Origin: Nitrospirota bacterium
GTDB lineage: Bacteria; Nitrospirota_A; Leptospirillia; Leptospirillales; Leptospirillaceae
Direction of reading: 5' to 3'
NCBI GenBank assembly: GCA_021838585.1
Contig: JAKCDE010000001.1
Location: 124,001-188,000, forward strand
DNA length: 64,000 bases
Part shown: piece by piece, positions 9,195 to 18,617 of the stretch
How the letters are laid out: every line of letters begins with the position of its first letter
Position numbering within the stretch: the first letter of the stretch is position 1
Translations under genes and position numbers: made by a program
Notes under the pieces: model-generated
What the model was told of the DNA's origin: nothing
What the model saw: only the letters and a program-made list of their open reading frames with translations
Database searches by the model: none

Positions 9195-10589
9195 GTGTCA
9201 CATATCGATATAGAAACTCTTATCGTAGGAGGTGGAATTGCGGGACTGGCCTGCGCAGTCCACCTTAAAGAACACGGCCGATCCGTCCGCCTCGTGGAAA
9301 GAAATGACCACCTTGGTGGCGTCATTCGGACCCTCTCGGAAGGCGGCTATCGGATCGAAACCGGTCCCAACAGCCTATTCCTGCGCCCTGAGGATCCACT
9401 TCTCGACTACGTTGTAAAGCTCGGACTGGAAAGAGCGGTTGTACAGGCCGGCCTGACGGGAAAGAGGCGATTCATCCTCAAGGGAGGGAAACCTGTCCCA
9501 CTCCCGACCTCGATCCTGGAAGCCATTACGACGCCAGCCTTGTCACTGAAAGGGAAACTCAGGCTGCTCCAGGAGCCATTCATCCCTCCCTATGAGCCGA
9601 ACGACCCCGAAGATCCGACCGAAGAAACCGTCGCTCAATTTGTCTCCCGGCGCTTCGGATCGGACTTTCTCGACTGGATCATCGATCCGTTCGTGAAGGG
9701 AGTCTATGCCTCCAGCCCCGAGATTCTTTCCATGGAGGATACCTTTCCACGCCTGACCGCCCTAGAGGACCGCTACGGATCAATTATTCGAGGAGCCCTG
9801 GCGATGCAATGGGGACAGAAGCCCCCCTCCTCCCCCTTGACCCGATCTATTTTTTCCTTTTCCGAAGGGATGGGACTCCTTCCAAAAGCCCTCGCCAATC
9901 GTCTCGGTACCGATGCAGGAACCAATGCCGAGGTCATCGGATGCACCCGTAACTCAGAAGGATTCAGGACAGCCCTTCTCTTTGACGAAGAAACATACTA
10001 CCTTCATTCTCGCCATGTTGTTCTTGCAGGAAGCGCAACCCAGACATCGGAGCTTCTGCAGGAGATCAGCCCTGAATCCGAAGGTCCATTATCCGAAATC
10101 CCCTATGCCCCGATTGCAGTGGTCTCCATGGGATTCTCCAGGAAAAACGTTTCCCACCCATTGGACGGGTTCGGACTGCTTGTCCCGACGAAGGAGCGGA
10201 GAAAGATTCTAGGAATTCTTTTTTCTTCCTCGCTCTTTCCCGGAAGAGCCCCGGAAGGTCAGGTTCTTCTGACGGTATTCGTAGGAGGAATGCCCAACCC
10301 GAAACTGGCCTTTGCCTTTGATGAAGACCTGATCGACATCGTCCAAAAAGAGGTGGAGACGATCCTTGGGTCGAAGGGACAGCCGGACTTTCTTCGCATT
10401 CAACGGTGGGAGGGAGCGATTCCCCAGTACACGCTCGGCCATCGGACCCGCATCGAAAGGCTCACGGAAACTCTCCCGGAGGGAATTCATCTGGCGGGAT
10501 CCTATTTGTCGGGGGTCTCCGTTTCCCAAAGTTTTACATCGGGAATCGAAGCGGCACGAAAGATTCTCGCCACGCCTCCCCAGCCTTGA
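9195..10589 (+). CDS. hemY: protoporphyrinogen oxidase (HemY type)
   Basis: FAD enzyme that oxidises protoporphyrinogen IX in haem synthesis, needed here for cytochromes. The 464-residue protein opens with a dinucleotide fold (LIVGGGIAGLAC, residues 9-20). It then shows RLVERNDHLGGVIRT, the IETGPNSL substrate-site segment, and the C-terminal GIHLAGSYLSGVSVSQSFTSG motif typical of HemY. The start is GTG 9195 with GGAG upstream. It runs convergent with a metallophosphatase, leaving only 10 bases between the stops. Distinguished from phytoene desaturases by length and C-terminus. Confidence 0.93.
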   Translation: MSHIDIETLIVGGGIAGLACAVHLKEHGRSVRLVERNDHLGGVIRTLSEGGYRIETGPNSLFLRPEDPLLDYVVKLGLERAVVQAGLTGKRRFILKGGKPVPLPTSILEAITTPALSLKGKLRLLQEPFIPPYEPNDPEDPTEETVAQFVSRRFGSDFLDWIIDPFVKGVYASSPEILSMEDTFPRLTALEDRYGSIIRGALAMQWGQKPPSSPLTRSIFSFSEGMGLLPKALANRLGTDAGTNAEVIGCTRNSEGFRTALLFDEETYYLHSRHVVLAGSATQTSELLQEISPESEGPLSEIPYAPIAVVSMGFSRKNVSHPLDGFGLLVPTKERRKILGILFSSSLFPGRAPEGQVLLTVFVGGMPNPKLAFAFDEDLIDIVQKEVETILGSKGQPDFLRIQRWEGAIPQYTLGHRTRIERLTETLPEGIHLAGSYLSGVSVSQSFTSGIEAARKILATPPQP

Positions 10590-10599
10590 CCCCCTTGCC

Positions 10600-11274
10600 T
10601 TACTCGGGGACACCTGACACCCTGTGAAACTGGCCTGTTTCAAGACAAAAGGCAGACAGAATGCCGGTCCGGTAAGCCCCCGTATCAACCAACGCGATCC
10701 CGTCTTTCCAAAATCCGGCTTTACGGACAATGGTATGCCCTGAAACAACAAGTCTGCCATCCCAGGACGGATAGAGATTGGGGGGGCGAAGCTCCAGACA
10801 CTCATGGCCTCCCTCTCCCCCGGAAATCCTTGTTTCACAAAGGTCGCGATCGCCCAGACTTGTTCCGGGGACGGGGGGAAGGCTGCCATGGACGACAATC
10901 GCTTTTTCATCCGACCAGACGAGAGGCCATGAGGAAATCCACTCCTCCATGACCCTGGACTGTCTTTCCCCAATGTCGGCAAAGCAGGCGAGAGTGGCCT
11001 CCCCTCCAAAAGCCGGAGTGGTGTACCAGGAGACCCATTCTCCGGAACGGAACCGGAGAAAGGACTCCTCGTGATTTCCCTTGACCGAAAGAAACCACCC
11101 CGCCATCGAAGCGTCATGCAGGAAAAGAAGAAGATCGCCCACCCGGGCCCCCCGGTCGAGCACATCTCCCACTGCAATCAAGCGATCCCGTTCCCTATCG
11201 AATGATATCTTGTCGAGGAGTGCGAGAAGCAGGGAGATCTGTCCATGCAGATCCCCCACGACATACGTTGACAT
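10600..11274 (-). CDS. calcineurin-like metallophosphatase (PrpA/ApaH-like)
   Basis: A 224-residue protein with the bimetal phosphoesterase motifs GDLHG (7-11), GDVLDRG (36-42), GNHE (66-69) and later GHT (VVSGHTIVRK). This set is shared by bacterial serine/threonine phosphatases (PrpA/PphA) and diadenosine tetraphosphatase ApaH. Length and sequence are closer to the PrpA group, but substrate cannot be decided from sequence. It follows hpnH by 21 bases and is probably co-transcribed with it. Confidence 0.85.
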   Translation of the reverse strand: MSTYVVGDLHGQISLLLALLDKISFDRERDRLIAVGDVLDRGARVGDLLLFLHDASMAGWFLSVKGNHEESFLRFRSGEWVSWYTTPAFGGEATLACFADIGERQSRVMEEWISSWPLVWSDEKAIVVHGSLPPVPGTSLGDRDLCETRISGGEGGHECLELRPPNLYPSWDGRLVVSGHTIVRKAGFWKDGIALVDTGAYRTGILSAFCLETGQFHRVSGVPE

Positions 11275-11295
11275 TCGAACTCTTTCCTTCCGCGT

Positions 11296-12312
11296 TCAGC
11301 CGGCGGGAAGGAGACTCGAAATGGAGCGAAGGGTATTTTTTAGCGAGGATGTGGCGTCTCCGACGGCAGAAGGCTCGAAGCCGCAATGAACCATGCAATC
11401 CCGGCATTTTTCATGACCGGACGAGGGCCCATATTGACTCCAATCCGTCTCTTCTATGAGTTCCTTGTAAGAGGAGGCATACCCCTCATTTAACAAATAG
11501 CAGGGACGCTGCCACCCAAGGACGGAATAGTTGGGACTGCCCCATGGGGTACAGTCATAGTCCCTCTGTCCCTCAAGGAAGTCCAGATAAAATGGGCTGT
11601 GATTGAAATTCCACCCCTTGCCGGCACGGTCGGAAAGAATCATTCGGAACAGATTCCGGGTCCGGTCCTTTTTGAGAAAATGCTCCTGATCCGGAGCCCA
11701 ATCGTAGGAATATCCCGGGGAAATCATCATCCCGTTCACCCCCAGCTCCTTCACGAAGTCAAAGAACTTCCGGATCTCCCCTGGATCTTCCCCTTCGAAC
11801 ACCGTCGTGTTCGTGGTCACACGGAAACCCCGGCTCGTGGCAGCCTTGATCGCCCGGACAGCCGTATCGAAAACGCCCTCCCGGCAGACAAGCCGGTCAT
11901 GGGTTTCCCTCAGTCCATCGAGATGAATGCTGAAGGTCAGGTAGGGAGAAGGGGAAAACCGGTCCATGTATTTTTCGAGGAGAATCCCGTTGGAACAAAG
12001 ATAGACGAACTTCTTGCGATCGATCATCCCCTTGACGATTTCGGAGATCTCCGGATGAATGAGGGGCTCGCCCCCTGCGATCGTGACCACCGGTGCACCA
12101 CACTCCTCGACGGCATGAAAACACTCCTCGGGAGACAGTCTTTTTCGAAGGATTTCCTCGGGATACTGGATTTTTCCACATCCGGCACACTCGAGATTGC
12201 ACCTGAAGAGGGGCTCGAGCATCAAAACGAGGGGAAACCTTTCTTCTTTTTTCCATTTTTTCTGCATTACATATGCCCCGACTTTCAGGGCCTGCTGAAG
12301 AGGGATCGCCAT
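11296..12312 (-). CDS. hpnH: adenosyl-hopene transferase HpnH
   Basis: Radical SAM enzyme that joins the 5'-deoxyadenosyl group to hopene, the first step to extended C35 hopanoids that stiffen the outer membrane. The 338-residue form starting at ATG 12312 opens with [14 protein letters not shown], as the family does. The cluster motif CX3CX2C is Cys38, Cys42 and Cys45 (CNLECAGC), followed by TIAGGEPL. The more upstream ATG (12330) lacks a ribosome binding site. No other hopanoid gene lies nearby, so the pathway must be encoded elsewhere. Confidence 0.92.
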   Translation of the reverse strand: MAIPLQQALKVGAYVMQKKWKKEERFPLVLMLEPLFRCNLECAGCGKIQYPEEILRKRLSPEECFHAVEECGAPVVTIAGGEPLIHPEISEIVKGMIDRKKFVYLCSNGILLEKYMDRFSPSPYLTFSIHLDGLRETHDRLVCREGVFDTAVRAIKAATSRGFRVTTNTTVFEGEDPGEIRKFFDFVKELGVNGMMISPGYSYDWAPDQEHFLKKDRTRNLFRMILSDRAGKGWNFNHSPFYLDFLEGQRDYDCTPWGSPNYSVLGWQRPCYLLNEGYASSYKELIEETDWSQYGPSSGHEKCRDCMVHCGFEPSAVGDATSSLKNTLRSISSLLPAG

Positions 12313-12530
12313 GGGAAAGGTGCCTTTCATTCAGATGGGAGCAAGGCAAAGAATCCATATGGTTGCGGACAGAGAGGAATAGAGATGACAAGTTTGCCGC
12401 AACATTTTATGATCATAAAGACCCGGTTCAGTTTCTGTCAAGAAAGTCGGCATTCAGACACATGGCCCCCATAACGAAATGGTCAACGAGCCCCCGGACT
12501 TCGAACGAAGATCGGCAGAAAGGTGGTGTC

Positions 12531-13628
12531 GTGGAAAACCCTTCCCCCGTCAATTCCCAGATCAGCACGGTTCTTCACCCTTTGATCCTGGCCGGTGATA
12601 TCGGCGGAACAAAAACCCTTCTCGGCCTATTTCCGGCAACTCCGAAAAAAGGGGAGCAGGATCAGGTCCCCCACTCCTTTTTCAAAAAAGAATACCCTTC
12701 CCGCAACTTCGCCTCCCTCGAAAAGGTCCTCGAATCCTTTCTCGAGGAGGCCCGGACCGGCTATTCCAAAAGCTTCTCGATCGCGGGGGCAGCCTTTGGT
12801 ATCGCCGGTCCGGTGGTCAATGGCCGCTGCCAGACGACCAATCTTCCATGGATCGTCGAAACGGAATCACTGGGGGTCCTTCTCGGATTGTCCGTCAGGG
12901 ATGTCTTGCTGGTCAACGATCTTGTGGCCATGGGTTGGGGAACAACATGTCTTGCCCCAAAAGAAACCCTTGTCATCAACGAGGGACATCCGGATCCCCT
13001 GGGAAGCCGGGTTGTCGTCGCTCCCGGGACCGGTCTCGGGGAGTCGATCCTTGTCCCAGGCGCACAGGGACCAATCGTCATACCGACGGAGGGAGGACAT
13101 TCGGACTGGGCTCCCGAATCTCCCGCCGATATCCCCCTTCTCACCTATCTATGGTCCCGCTTCGGCCATGCCAGCGTCGAGCGGGTGGTCTCCGGCCAAG
13201 GAATCGCCAATCTCTACCATTTTCACACTCAGGGACAGTCCCCAGCGGGCCTTCCGCTGGACCCCACCCTTCCGGAGGATGAGATTCCTGCCGCCCTCAC
13301 CCACGCCGCGCTCTCGAGACATGACCCTCTCTGCACCATGATTCTTGAAAATTTTTGCCGATTCCTGGGACAGGAAGCCGGAAACTTTGCCCTCAAGTCG
13401 CTCGCAACCGGGGGCGTCTATCTGGCCGGCGGAATTCCGGGCAAGATTCACCCTTTCCTCATGCGATCCTCATTCATGGATCACTTCACGAACAAGGGAC
13501 GATACCAGAAGATTCTCTCCGAAATGCCCGTCCACATTGTCGACAATCCTGAAACAGGTCTCAGGGGAGCTTGGAAGCTTGCCAGTCAACGAGTTCCTGA
13601 AGCCCAAAACCGAGGAGTTGCGAGATGA
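12531..13628 (+). CDS. glk: glucokinase
   Basis: Phosphorylates glucose with ATP. The 365-residue protein belongs to the Glk family (not ROK). It has phosphate-1 motif DIGGTKT at 23-29, the sugar-binding GIAGPVVNGRCQTTNLPW stretch and VAPGTGLGES. I take GTG 12531 as start because AAAGGTGG lies four bases upstream; an open frame continues to 12273, but it would overlap hpnH and lacks similarity. It overlaps pgl by four bases (ATGA), forming a glk-pgl unit that feeds the oxidative pentose phosphate route or glycogen-derived glucose use. Confidence 0.92.
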   Translation: MENPSPVNSQISTVLHPLILAGDIGGTKTLLGLFPATPKKGEQDQVPHSFFKKEYPSRNFASLEKVLESFLEEARTGYSKSFSIAGAAFGIAGPVVNGRCQTTNLPWIVETESLGVLLGLSVRDVLLVNDLVAMGWGTTCLAPKETLVINEGHPDPLGSRVVVAPGTGLGESILVPGAQGPIVIPTEGGHSDWAPESPADIPLLTYLWSRFGHASVERVVSGQGIANLYHFHTQGQSPAGLPLDPTLPEDEIPAALTHAALSRHDPLCTMILENFCRFLGQEAGNFALKSLATGGVYLAGGIPGKIHPFLMRSSFMDHFTNKGRYQKILSEMPVHIVDNPETGLRGAWKLASQRVPEAQNRGVAR

Positions 13629-14431
13629 CCCGCCTTACGGATCTTGAAGAGGGCCCCCCACCCGTTGTCGTTTGCGTTTACCCCTCCCTCTCAGACTGGG
13701 CAGAAAAGGGATCGGACACTTTTCTGCAAAGGATCTTGGTCCTCCTTGAAAAGAAACGCATCGCGTCGATCGGTCTTTCTGGCGGCAGCACCCCGATCCC
13801 GTTTTTGAGGGCATCGGCCAGAAAAATAGCCTCCTGGCCCGACGAGACGAAGTCCAGAATCCACTGGTTTTTCTCCGACGAACGATGCGTTCCTCCGGAG
13901 AGTGATCAGAGCAACTTCAGGATGGCCCAGGAGAACTTTTTCTCCCCTGGATCAATCCCCGGAAATACCGTCTTCAGGATTCATGGGGAGGCCCCCCACC
14001 ATGACCGGGAAGCGCTGAGATACGAAAAGCTTCTCGCGGAGGCTCTGGGCAACCCCCTTCCCCACCCTCCGGCTCTCGATATCGCCCTTCTCGGCGTGGG
14101 GCCCGATGGACACACGGCCAGCCTCTTTCCGGGCACCTCTCCGGAAGACGATCGCCATCGCCTGATCCTTGCCGTCCCCGAAATACCTGGGCGGATTCCC
14201 CGCATCACGATGTCCTACCACACCCTGGCGGAAGCCGGTACAAGAATCTTTCTTGTGACAGGCCGGGAAAAGCGCGACATCCTTGCCAGGGTCCTCGACC
14301 CGGAAGGAGATCTCCCCACCCAATGGGTTCTGCGTGAATCGGGGATGAGAATGCATCCCTCCGAGTTCTGGATCGACCGCGAGGCCTGTCCCGAGGGGAT
14401 CGACCGCTGGTCCGATGTCAGAACCCTCTAG
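13625..14431 (+). CDS. pgl: 6-phosphogluconolactonase
   Basis: Hydrolyses 6-phosphogluconolactone in the oxidative pentose phosphate pathway. The 268-residue protein has SIGLSGGSTP (about 48-57), WFFSDERCVPP and LLGVGPDGHTASLFPG, the three hallmark blocks of the DevB/Pgl family. Its ATG overlaps the glk stop (ATGA), so it is translationally coupled. Glucose-6-phosphate dehydrogenase is not in the window. Confidence 0.94.
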   Translation: MTRLTDLEEGPPPVVVCVYPSLSDWAEKGSDTFLQRILVLLEKKRIASIGLSGGSTPIPFLRASARKIASWPDETKSRIHWFFSDERCVPPESDQSNFRMAQENFFSPGSIPGNTVFRIHGEAPHHDREALRYEKLLAEALGNPLPHPPALDIALLGVGPDGHTASLFPGTSPEDDRHRLILAVPEIPGRIPRITMSYHTLAEAGTRIFLVTGREKRDILARVLDPEGDLPTQWVLRESGMRMHPSEFWIDREACPEGIDRWSDVRTL

Positions 14432-14570
14432 ACCGGTGTTTTCCCGCTTGGCGGGGCCCGTCGGAGATCCTTGCCCCAAACCAGGGTCATGAAGTAAAAT
14501 TGAAAGATATGTTTGAGCGTACCTGCCGCAGGATTCGGCAAGGCGAGGAAGACCCAAGGAGTTTTTGTCC

Positions 14571-15185
14571 ATGACCGCATCGCGACAAGGCGCAGGGCCG
14601 GAAAGTGGTCCAAAAAAAACGATACCAGACAAGTCCTCCGCGCAAGAAGCGCCTTCTCCGAGTCCCCCTCCCGCCGAATACGAAGAACTCTACAGCCCTT
14701 CCCGACCCAAGGAGGAGCAGGGGTTCAGTCCCGTCACGATCGCCATCTATATCGTCATCGGACTTCTGCTTGTGGCAGGCATCGGAGGATCGATCATCGG
14801 CTTCAAGGCCGGACCTCTGGGAAAACCGCACAAGATCGTCTCCCAACGGAGCATCAGCACGCGAACAACCTTCAAGAGCATCCAGGGTGAGGGTTGGCGG
14901 CTCAACATGTCGATGCTCCTCTCCCCCTCCGTGGCCTACATGAAATACACCCTTGAGGGAAACCCCATCAAACTCCAGATGCTGGGGGCCCATTACAAAA
15001 TCGGCAACGGATCGGAGGTTCCACTGAAACTTCCCCCGGCCTACATGATGTTCGAGCCACTGGCCCCCAAGGAGGAGACATCGCGGGCCTTCTGGCTGGG
15101 AGGCTCCCCCGTTTACTCCATCACCATCGAAATGCGGATTGACGACGGACATGAAATTCGCAGCGAATCCGTCACCTTCGACTAA
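14571..15185 (+). CDS. hypothetical membrane-anchored protein
   Basis: A 204-residue protein. The N-terminus (1-50) is rich in Pro, Ser and charged residues and probably disordered. A single transmembrane segment follows at about 55-78 (TIAIYIVIGLLLVAGIGG), then a roughly 120-residue domain of alternating beta pattern, likely outside the cytoplasm. ATG 14571 has AAGGAG nine bases upstream; a TTG two codons earlier is too close to it. I recognise no family. It follows pgl by 140 bases and is convergent with the DUF167 gene. Confidence 0.65.
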   Translation: MTASRQGAGPESGPKKTIPDKSSAQEAPSPSPPPAEYEELYSPSRPKEEQGFSPVTIAIYIVIGLLLVAGIGGSIIGFKAGPLGKPHKIVSQRSISTRTTFKSIQGEGWRLNMSMLLSPSVAYMKYTLEGNPIKLQMLGAHYKIGNGSEVPLKLPPAYMMFEPLAPKEETSRAFWLGGSPVYSITIEMRIDDGHEIRSESVTFD

Positions 15186-15234
15186 GACGTCCCATTCGAA
15201 ACTCTTGTGAGCACGACGGAGGACGGCCGCGCCC

Positions 15235-15585
15235 TCAAGGGCCCGAACCCGTCGCAGCCCCTTCAAGTCTCCTGGATCCCTCCTCCGGATCGATACCGGA
15301 AACCTCGATCAATTTGATCCGGCTTCCCTCTCCCCGCACGATCGACACAGAAGAGACCGGCACCCCGATATAATCCGACAAGGCCCGGACGACGCCCTTG
15401 TTCGCAAGTCCATCCCTGGCCGGTTCACGGACCCCGAGAATCCATCCCCTCTGTTCCCGCCTGAGGCAGGGTCTTGCCTGGCCAGGCTTGACATTGATTT
15501 CGAAACGCCAGACTTTTCGTGGAGATTTTTGAGTGGCGGCGGGATCAGAAGCGGATTTCTTTGGGGGTTTCACTGGCGTTTTCAC
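15235..15585 (-). CDS. yggU: DUF167/YggU family protein
   Basis: A 116-residue protein of the small DUF167 family (NVKPGQARP, GVREPARDGLANKGVVRALSDYIGVP, SVSIVRGEGSRIKLIEV). The biochemical role is unknown to me; the family is often found beside yggT. The predicted GTG start overlaps divIVA by 41 bases, and the first 25 or so residues, rich in Lys and Pro, are not part of the conserved domain. A later start is possible. Last gene of the large division block. Confidence 0.8.
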   Translation of the reverse strand: MKTPVKPPKKSASDPAATQKSPRKVWRFEINVKPGQARPCLRREQRGWILGVREPARDGLANKGVVRALSDYIGVPVSSVSIVRGEGSRIKLIEVSGIDPEEGSRRLEGAATGSGP

Positions 15586-16084
15586 CCATCTCTGAAGCGG
15601 TTTTTTCCCAGCGGGAGAGAGCGTCTCCGAAGGAGGAGAGCTCCCCCCTCAGGCGAGACACGGTCATTTCCGTTTCATGCCGGAGACGGGCCCGGCTCTC
15701 CTCTTCAGAACGAGACCTTTCCCTGGCCTCCCGGAGAAGCTCTTCGGACTCCCTATGGGCCCGCTGAAGGATCTCTTCCGCCTTCAAATGCGCCTCCCTG
15801 ACAATCTGTTCTCCCTCCTTTTTGGCAAGTCCTTTCCATTCGTCGGCCGTAGCCTGGGCCGCCACAAGGGTCGCGGAGAGCTGCTCCTCCCGTTTTTTGA
15901 TCTCCTCCCTTTCATCCTGCAGGTCCCGGAGCTGCTGGTTGAGGGTCCCCACAGCATCGACAAGCTGACCCGCCTCGAACAGAAGCTTCTCGATGAATTC
16001 GTCCACCTCGCTCGGGGCGTATCCGCGCAGGCTCCTGCCGAATTCGCGACCGCGAAGGTCATTGAGCGTTGTATGATCGAGCAT
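15545..16084 (-). CDS. divIVA: DivIVA-domain coiled-coil protein
   Basis: A 179-residue protein with the DivIVA N-terminal membrane-binding domain (LRGREFGRSLRGYAPSEVDEFIEKL, about 8-33) followed by a long coiled coil of Glu/Arg-rich heptads up to about 150. DivIVA proteins sense membrane curvature and place division or growth machinery at poles and septa. Proteins of this type are typical of Gram-positives but also occur in several Gram-negative phyla downstream of ftsZ and yggT, as here. The gene follows yggT by 45 bases. Confidence 0.85.
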   Translation of the reverse strand: MLDHTTLNDLRGREFGRSLRGYAPSEVDEFIEKLLFEAGQLVDAVGTLNQQLRDLQDEREEIKKREEQLSATLVAAQATADEWKGLAKKEGEQIVREAHLKAEEILQRAHRESEELLREARERSRSEEESRARLRHETEMTVSRLRGELSSFGDALSRWEKTASEMGENASETPKEIRF

Positions 16085-16129
16085 GACCCCTCCTTTGCTC
16101 CGTTCGACGCAGATGACTCAAGTCCCGGA

Positions 16130-16366
16130 TCAATAAACGAACCGTTCGATCCCCTGAATGATCAGAATCAGGATGAAAGGGGACAGGTCGAGACCGCCCA
16201 TCTTTTCGGGTGGAACCAGCTTCCGTATCGGAGCCAAAAACGGCTCGGTGACATAGTCCATGAACCGGATGATCGGATTGTGCGGATCGGGACGCACCCA
16301 GGAGAGGAGTGCGCGTATGATGACGATCCAGGTGAACAGGTTCAGTAATGTCGTGAAGAGTCTGAT
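16130..16366 (-). CDS. yggT: YggT family membrane protein with apparent ATC start
   Basis: A 78-codon gene in the 258-base space between proC and divIVA. The product reads RLFTTLLNLFTWIVIIRALLSWVRP at its N-terminus, and later FMDYVTEPFLAPIRKLVP and LSPFILILIIQGIERFVY, which is the YggT signature with two transmembrane segments. The frame directly follows the in-frame TAG of proC and contains no ATG, GTG or TTG before the conserved sequence. A strong AGGGAGGA (16378-16371) stands at the right distance from an ATC codon at 16366-16364, so ATC is the likely start unless the sequence has an error. YggT proteins are linked to envelope organisation. Confidence 0.8.
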   Translation of the reverse strand: MRLFTTLLNLFTWIVIIRALLSWVRPDPHNPIIRFMDYVTEPFLAPIRKLVPPEKMGGLDLSPFILILIIQGIERFVY

Positions 16367-16387
16367 GAGATCCTCCCTTGATGAAGT

Positions 16388-17287
16388 CTAAACGTTTCGG
16401 GATATCTCCCGGGACCGGATTGCCATAGCCCGCACCGCTTCGATCAGGGCCCCCCGAACCCCCTGACGCTCGAGGGCTGCCAGCCCTTCGATCGTTGTCC
16501 CGGATGGAGAGGCGACCTTCGCCTTCAGGAGTTCCGGAAGGTGTCCCTTTTCAGCCAGCAGGGCTCCCGTCCCAAGGAGGGCCCAGGAGGCCAGCAGAGT
16601 GGCGGTCTCCCGGGACAATCCCTCCCGGACCCCTCCATCGGCCAGGGCTTCGGCGACGAGAGCCAGCAATCCGGGACCCGAACCGGCGATGGCGGTCGCC
16701 GCGTCGAAAGAATCCTCCGGGAGCCACAGTGCCCGGCCCATCCCTGAAAAAAGGCTATAGACAAGGGTCTGCTCGGAGTGCGTCACCTCCTGGGAGGCCG
16801 TCAGAAGGGTCATGCCCTTGCCGGCAGAAAGTGCGAGATTGGTCATGGAGCGCACCCAGCGGAGGTTCGGAACCTTCCGTCTAAGATGGGAGAGCGGGAC
16901 GCCGGCCATGACGGAAACCGAAAGAACCTCCGAAGGAAGGGCCGACAATGCGTCCGACACCTCCGACTCTGACTTCAGAAAGACGCCCGGTTTGACGCAA
17001 AGGAAAAGCAGGTCGGGACTCTTTCCCTTTTTCATCAGAGCAAGAAGGGACGTCTCTCCTTCGATTCCCTCCCCCTTCAGGAGCTTCAGCACCTCCGGAC
17101 TGGGATCGACGACCGAGAGAGCCGGGCGAACACCCGCACGATTGCTCGCCAGATGGCGGGCGATGACGCCACCCATCTGCCCCCCTCCGACAACCCAGAT
17201 GGTGCCGGGGAACTCTCCCTCGGCAAACGATTTCGAAAGATGTCCGTTCTTCTGATTTTTTTTGCCTGACTTCCACGTATCGCTCAC
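16388..17287 (-). CDS. proC: pyrroline-5-carboxylate reductase
   Basis: Last enzyme of proline synthesis, NAD(P)H dependent. The Rossmann motif is WVVGGGQMGG (31-40). CVKPGVF and the C-terminal signature SGPGLLALVAEALADGGVREGLSRETA are also present. I choose GTG 17287, which overlaps the yggS stop (GTGA) and has a GGAAGGG just upstream. This gives 299 residues, about 25 more at the N-terminus than usual. The adjacency yggS-proC-yggT is very common in bacteria. Confidence 0.94.
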   Translation of the reverse strand: MSDTWKSGKKNQKNGHLSKSFAEGEFPGTIWVVGGGQMGGVIARHLASNRAGVRPALSVVDPSPEVLKLLKGEGIEGETSLLALMKKGKSPDLLFLCVKPGVFLKSESEVSDALSALPSEVLSVSVMAGVPLSHLRRKVPNLRWVRSMTNLALSAGKGMTLLTASQEVTHSEQTLVYSLFSGMGRALWLPEDSFDAATAIAGSGPGLLALVAEALADGGVREGLSRETATLLASWALLGTGALLAEKGHLPELLKAKVASPSGTTIEGLAALERQGVRGALIEAVRAMAIRSREISRNV

Positions 17288-17967
17288 ACGATCCCTTCCT
17301 CGAAAAGAAGGCGGCCGATCCTCACCTCCGTGGCTCCGCAGCGGATCCCCTCCTCGAAATCCTCGGACATGCCCATCGAAAGCTCCACGAGAAAAGGCCA
17401 ATGTCCCTTGAGGCGAATCCACCATTCCCTTGCATCTTCGAAAACCTTCCGCGTTTTGTCCTGACGGCCGGAAGGATCGGGGACAGGCCCCATGACGAGG
17501 AGCCCACAGATATCGAGCCCCTCCAGAGTCGCAAGCGATCCGACCTCTTTTTCCAGTTCCTCCGGAAGAAAGCCGGACCGCCCTGGATCGCGCAGGATGT
17601 TCGCCTCCAGAAGGACGGACTGCGTCACCCCCTCGCGCGAAGCCAGATCGGACAGAAGACGGGCATGGGAGAGATTGTCCAGGGAATCGACCCGGAAGAG
17701 CGGTCTATAATGCTTCCGGAGGGACCGCCCCTGGATCGCTCCGATAAAATGCCAGGAGATTCCTTCATCAAGGGCGTTCCGCTTGCCCTCCCATTCTTCC
17801 CACCGATTTTCACCGAGATGCGTCACGCCGGCATCGACCAGACTCCGGATTTCCTCGATGGTCCGCATCTTGGTCACCCCGACGAGGCGCGGGAGATCCG
17901 TCCGTCCTGCCGCCCGGGAGGCGGCTTCGATGCGGGCTCTGATTCTGGCGAGATTGGCCGGGATCAT
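17284..17967 (-). CDS. yggS: PLP homeostasis protein, YggS family
   Basis: Pyridoxal-phosphate-binding protein that buffers vitamin B6 and amino-acid pools. The 227-residue protein starts at ATG 17967 (GGAGAGAGG upstream), overlapping the pgeF stop by ATGA. The PLP lysine is Lys33 in LVGVTK, followed by HLGENRWEEW, WHFIGAIQGR and the C-terminal LSMGMSEDFEEGIRCGATEVRIG. A more upstream open frame exists but lies within pgeF. Confidence 0.95.
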   Translation of the reverse strand: MIPANLARIRARIEAASRAAGRTDLPRLVGVTKMRTIEEIRSLVDAGVTHLGENRWEEWEGKRNALDEGISWHFIGAIQGRSLRKHYRPLFRVDSLDNLSHARLLSDLASREGVTQSVLLEANILRDPGRSGFLPEELEKEVGSLATLEGLDICGLLVMGPVPDPSGRQDKTRKVFEDAREWWIRLKGHWPFLVELSMGMSEDFEEGIRCGATEVRIGRLLFEEGIV

Positions 17968-18617
17968 CGCCTCTCTCTCCGGATATAGTTGAGCATCGAC
18001 CGCCCTTTCCGGCGGTTCCCCCATCCCCGATGGGAAAAGAAGAGGTCCGGATGACACCGGGTGCAGAGAGGGATCCTTCCGATATTTTCCAGGGGAACCC
18101 CCACCTCGAGAAGCTGGTGCGTCACGAGCGCCCAGAGGTCAAGCGTTCGTCGCGGTCCCTGGACATAGCTCGGAGTGTTCGATCGGACGGCCTCCCAGAC
18201 CTCGGGCCCGACCTCGAAACAGCAGGGTCCGATGGCCGGCCCGAGAACGACCCGAATGTCGGCCGGAAGGATCTTTCCCATCTCCCCGAACCGGCGGATG
18301 CCCGCCGGGACGATCCCCGCCGCGGCCCCTCTCCAGCCCGCATGGAACGCCCCCACGAACTCCCCCGATTCCGCGGCGGCAAGTACAGGAAGGCAGTCGG
18401 CGGTAAAAACCCCCACCTCTTCGCCTTGATCCCCGGAGATGAGTCCGTCCCCCTCAAGGGGCCCCTCCTGGGACCTGGACTCCCTTGAGGAAAGGACCTG
18501 CGTGCCATGGGTCTGGCGAAGAACAAGGCATTGGGGACGCGGAGCACTCCCGACCGTTCCGAACCCATGATCGACACCGAGGGAGGAGAGGAGTGGATGG
18601 CGGAGAAAATCCTTCAT
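17964..18617 (-). CDS. pgeF: peptidoglycan editing factor PgeF (multicopper-oxidase-like YfiH family)
   Basis: A 217-residue member of the YfiH family, which hydrolyses mis-incorporated L-Ser in peptidoglycan precursors (as reported for E. coli) and was earlier called a polyphenol oxidase. Metal ligand motifs are visible: His37 in RQTHGT, Cys75 in FTADCLPV and His92 in FHAGWRG, with IGPCCFEVG later. It overlaps ftsZ by four bases upstream and yggS by four bases downstream. Its place in a cell-wall operon fits the editing role. Confidence 0.92.
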   Translation of the reverse strand: MKDFLRHPLLSSLGVDHGFGTVGSAPRPQCLVLRQTHGTQVLSSRESRSQEGPLEGDGLISGDQGEEVGVFTADCLPVLAAAESGEFVGAFHAGWRGAAAGIVPAGIRRFGEMGKILPADIRVVLGPAIGPCCFEVGPEVWEAVRSNTPSYVQGPRRTLDLWALVTHQLLEVGVPLENIGRIPLCTRCHPDLFFSHRGWGNRRKGRSMLNYIRRERR

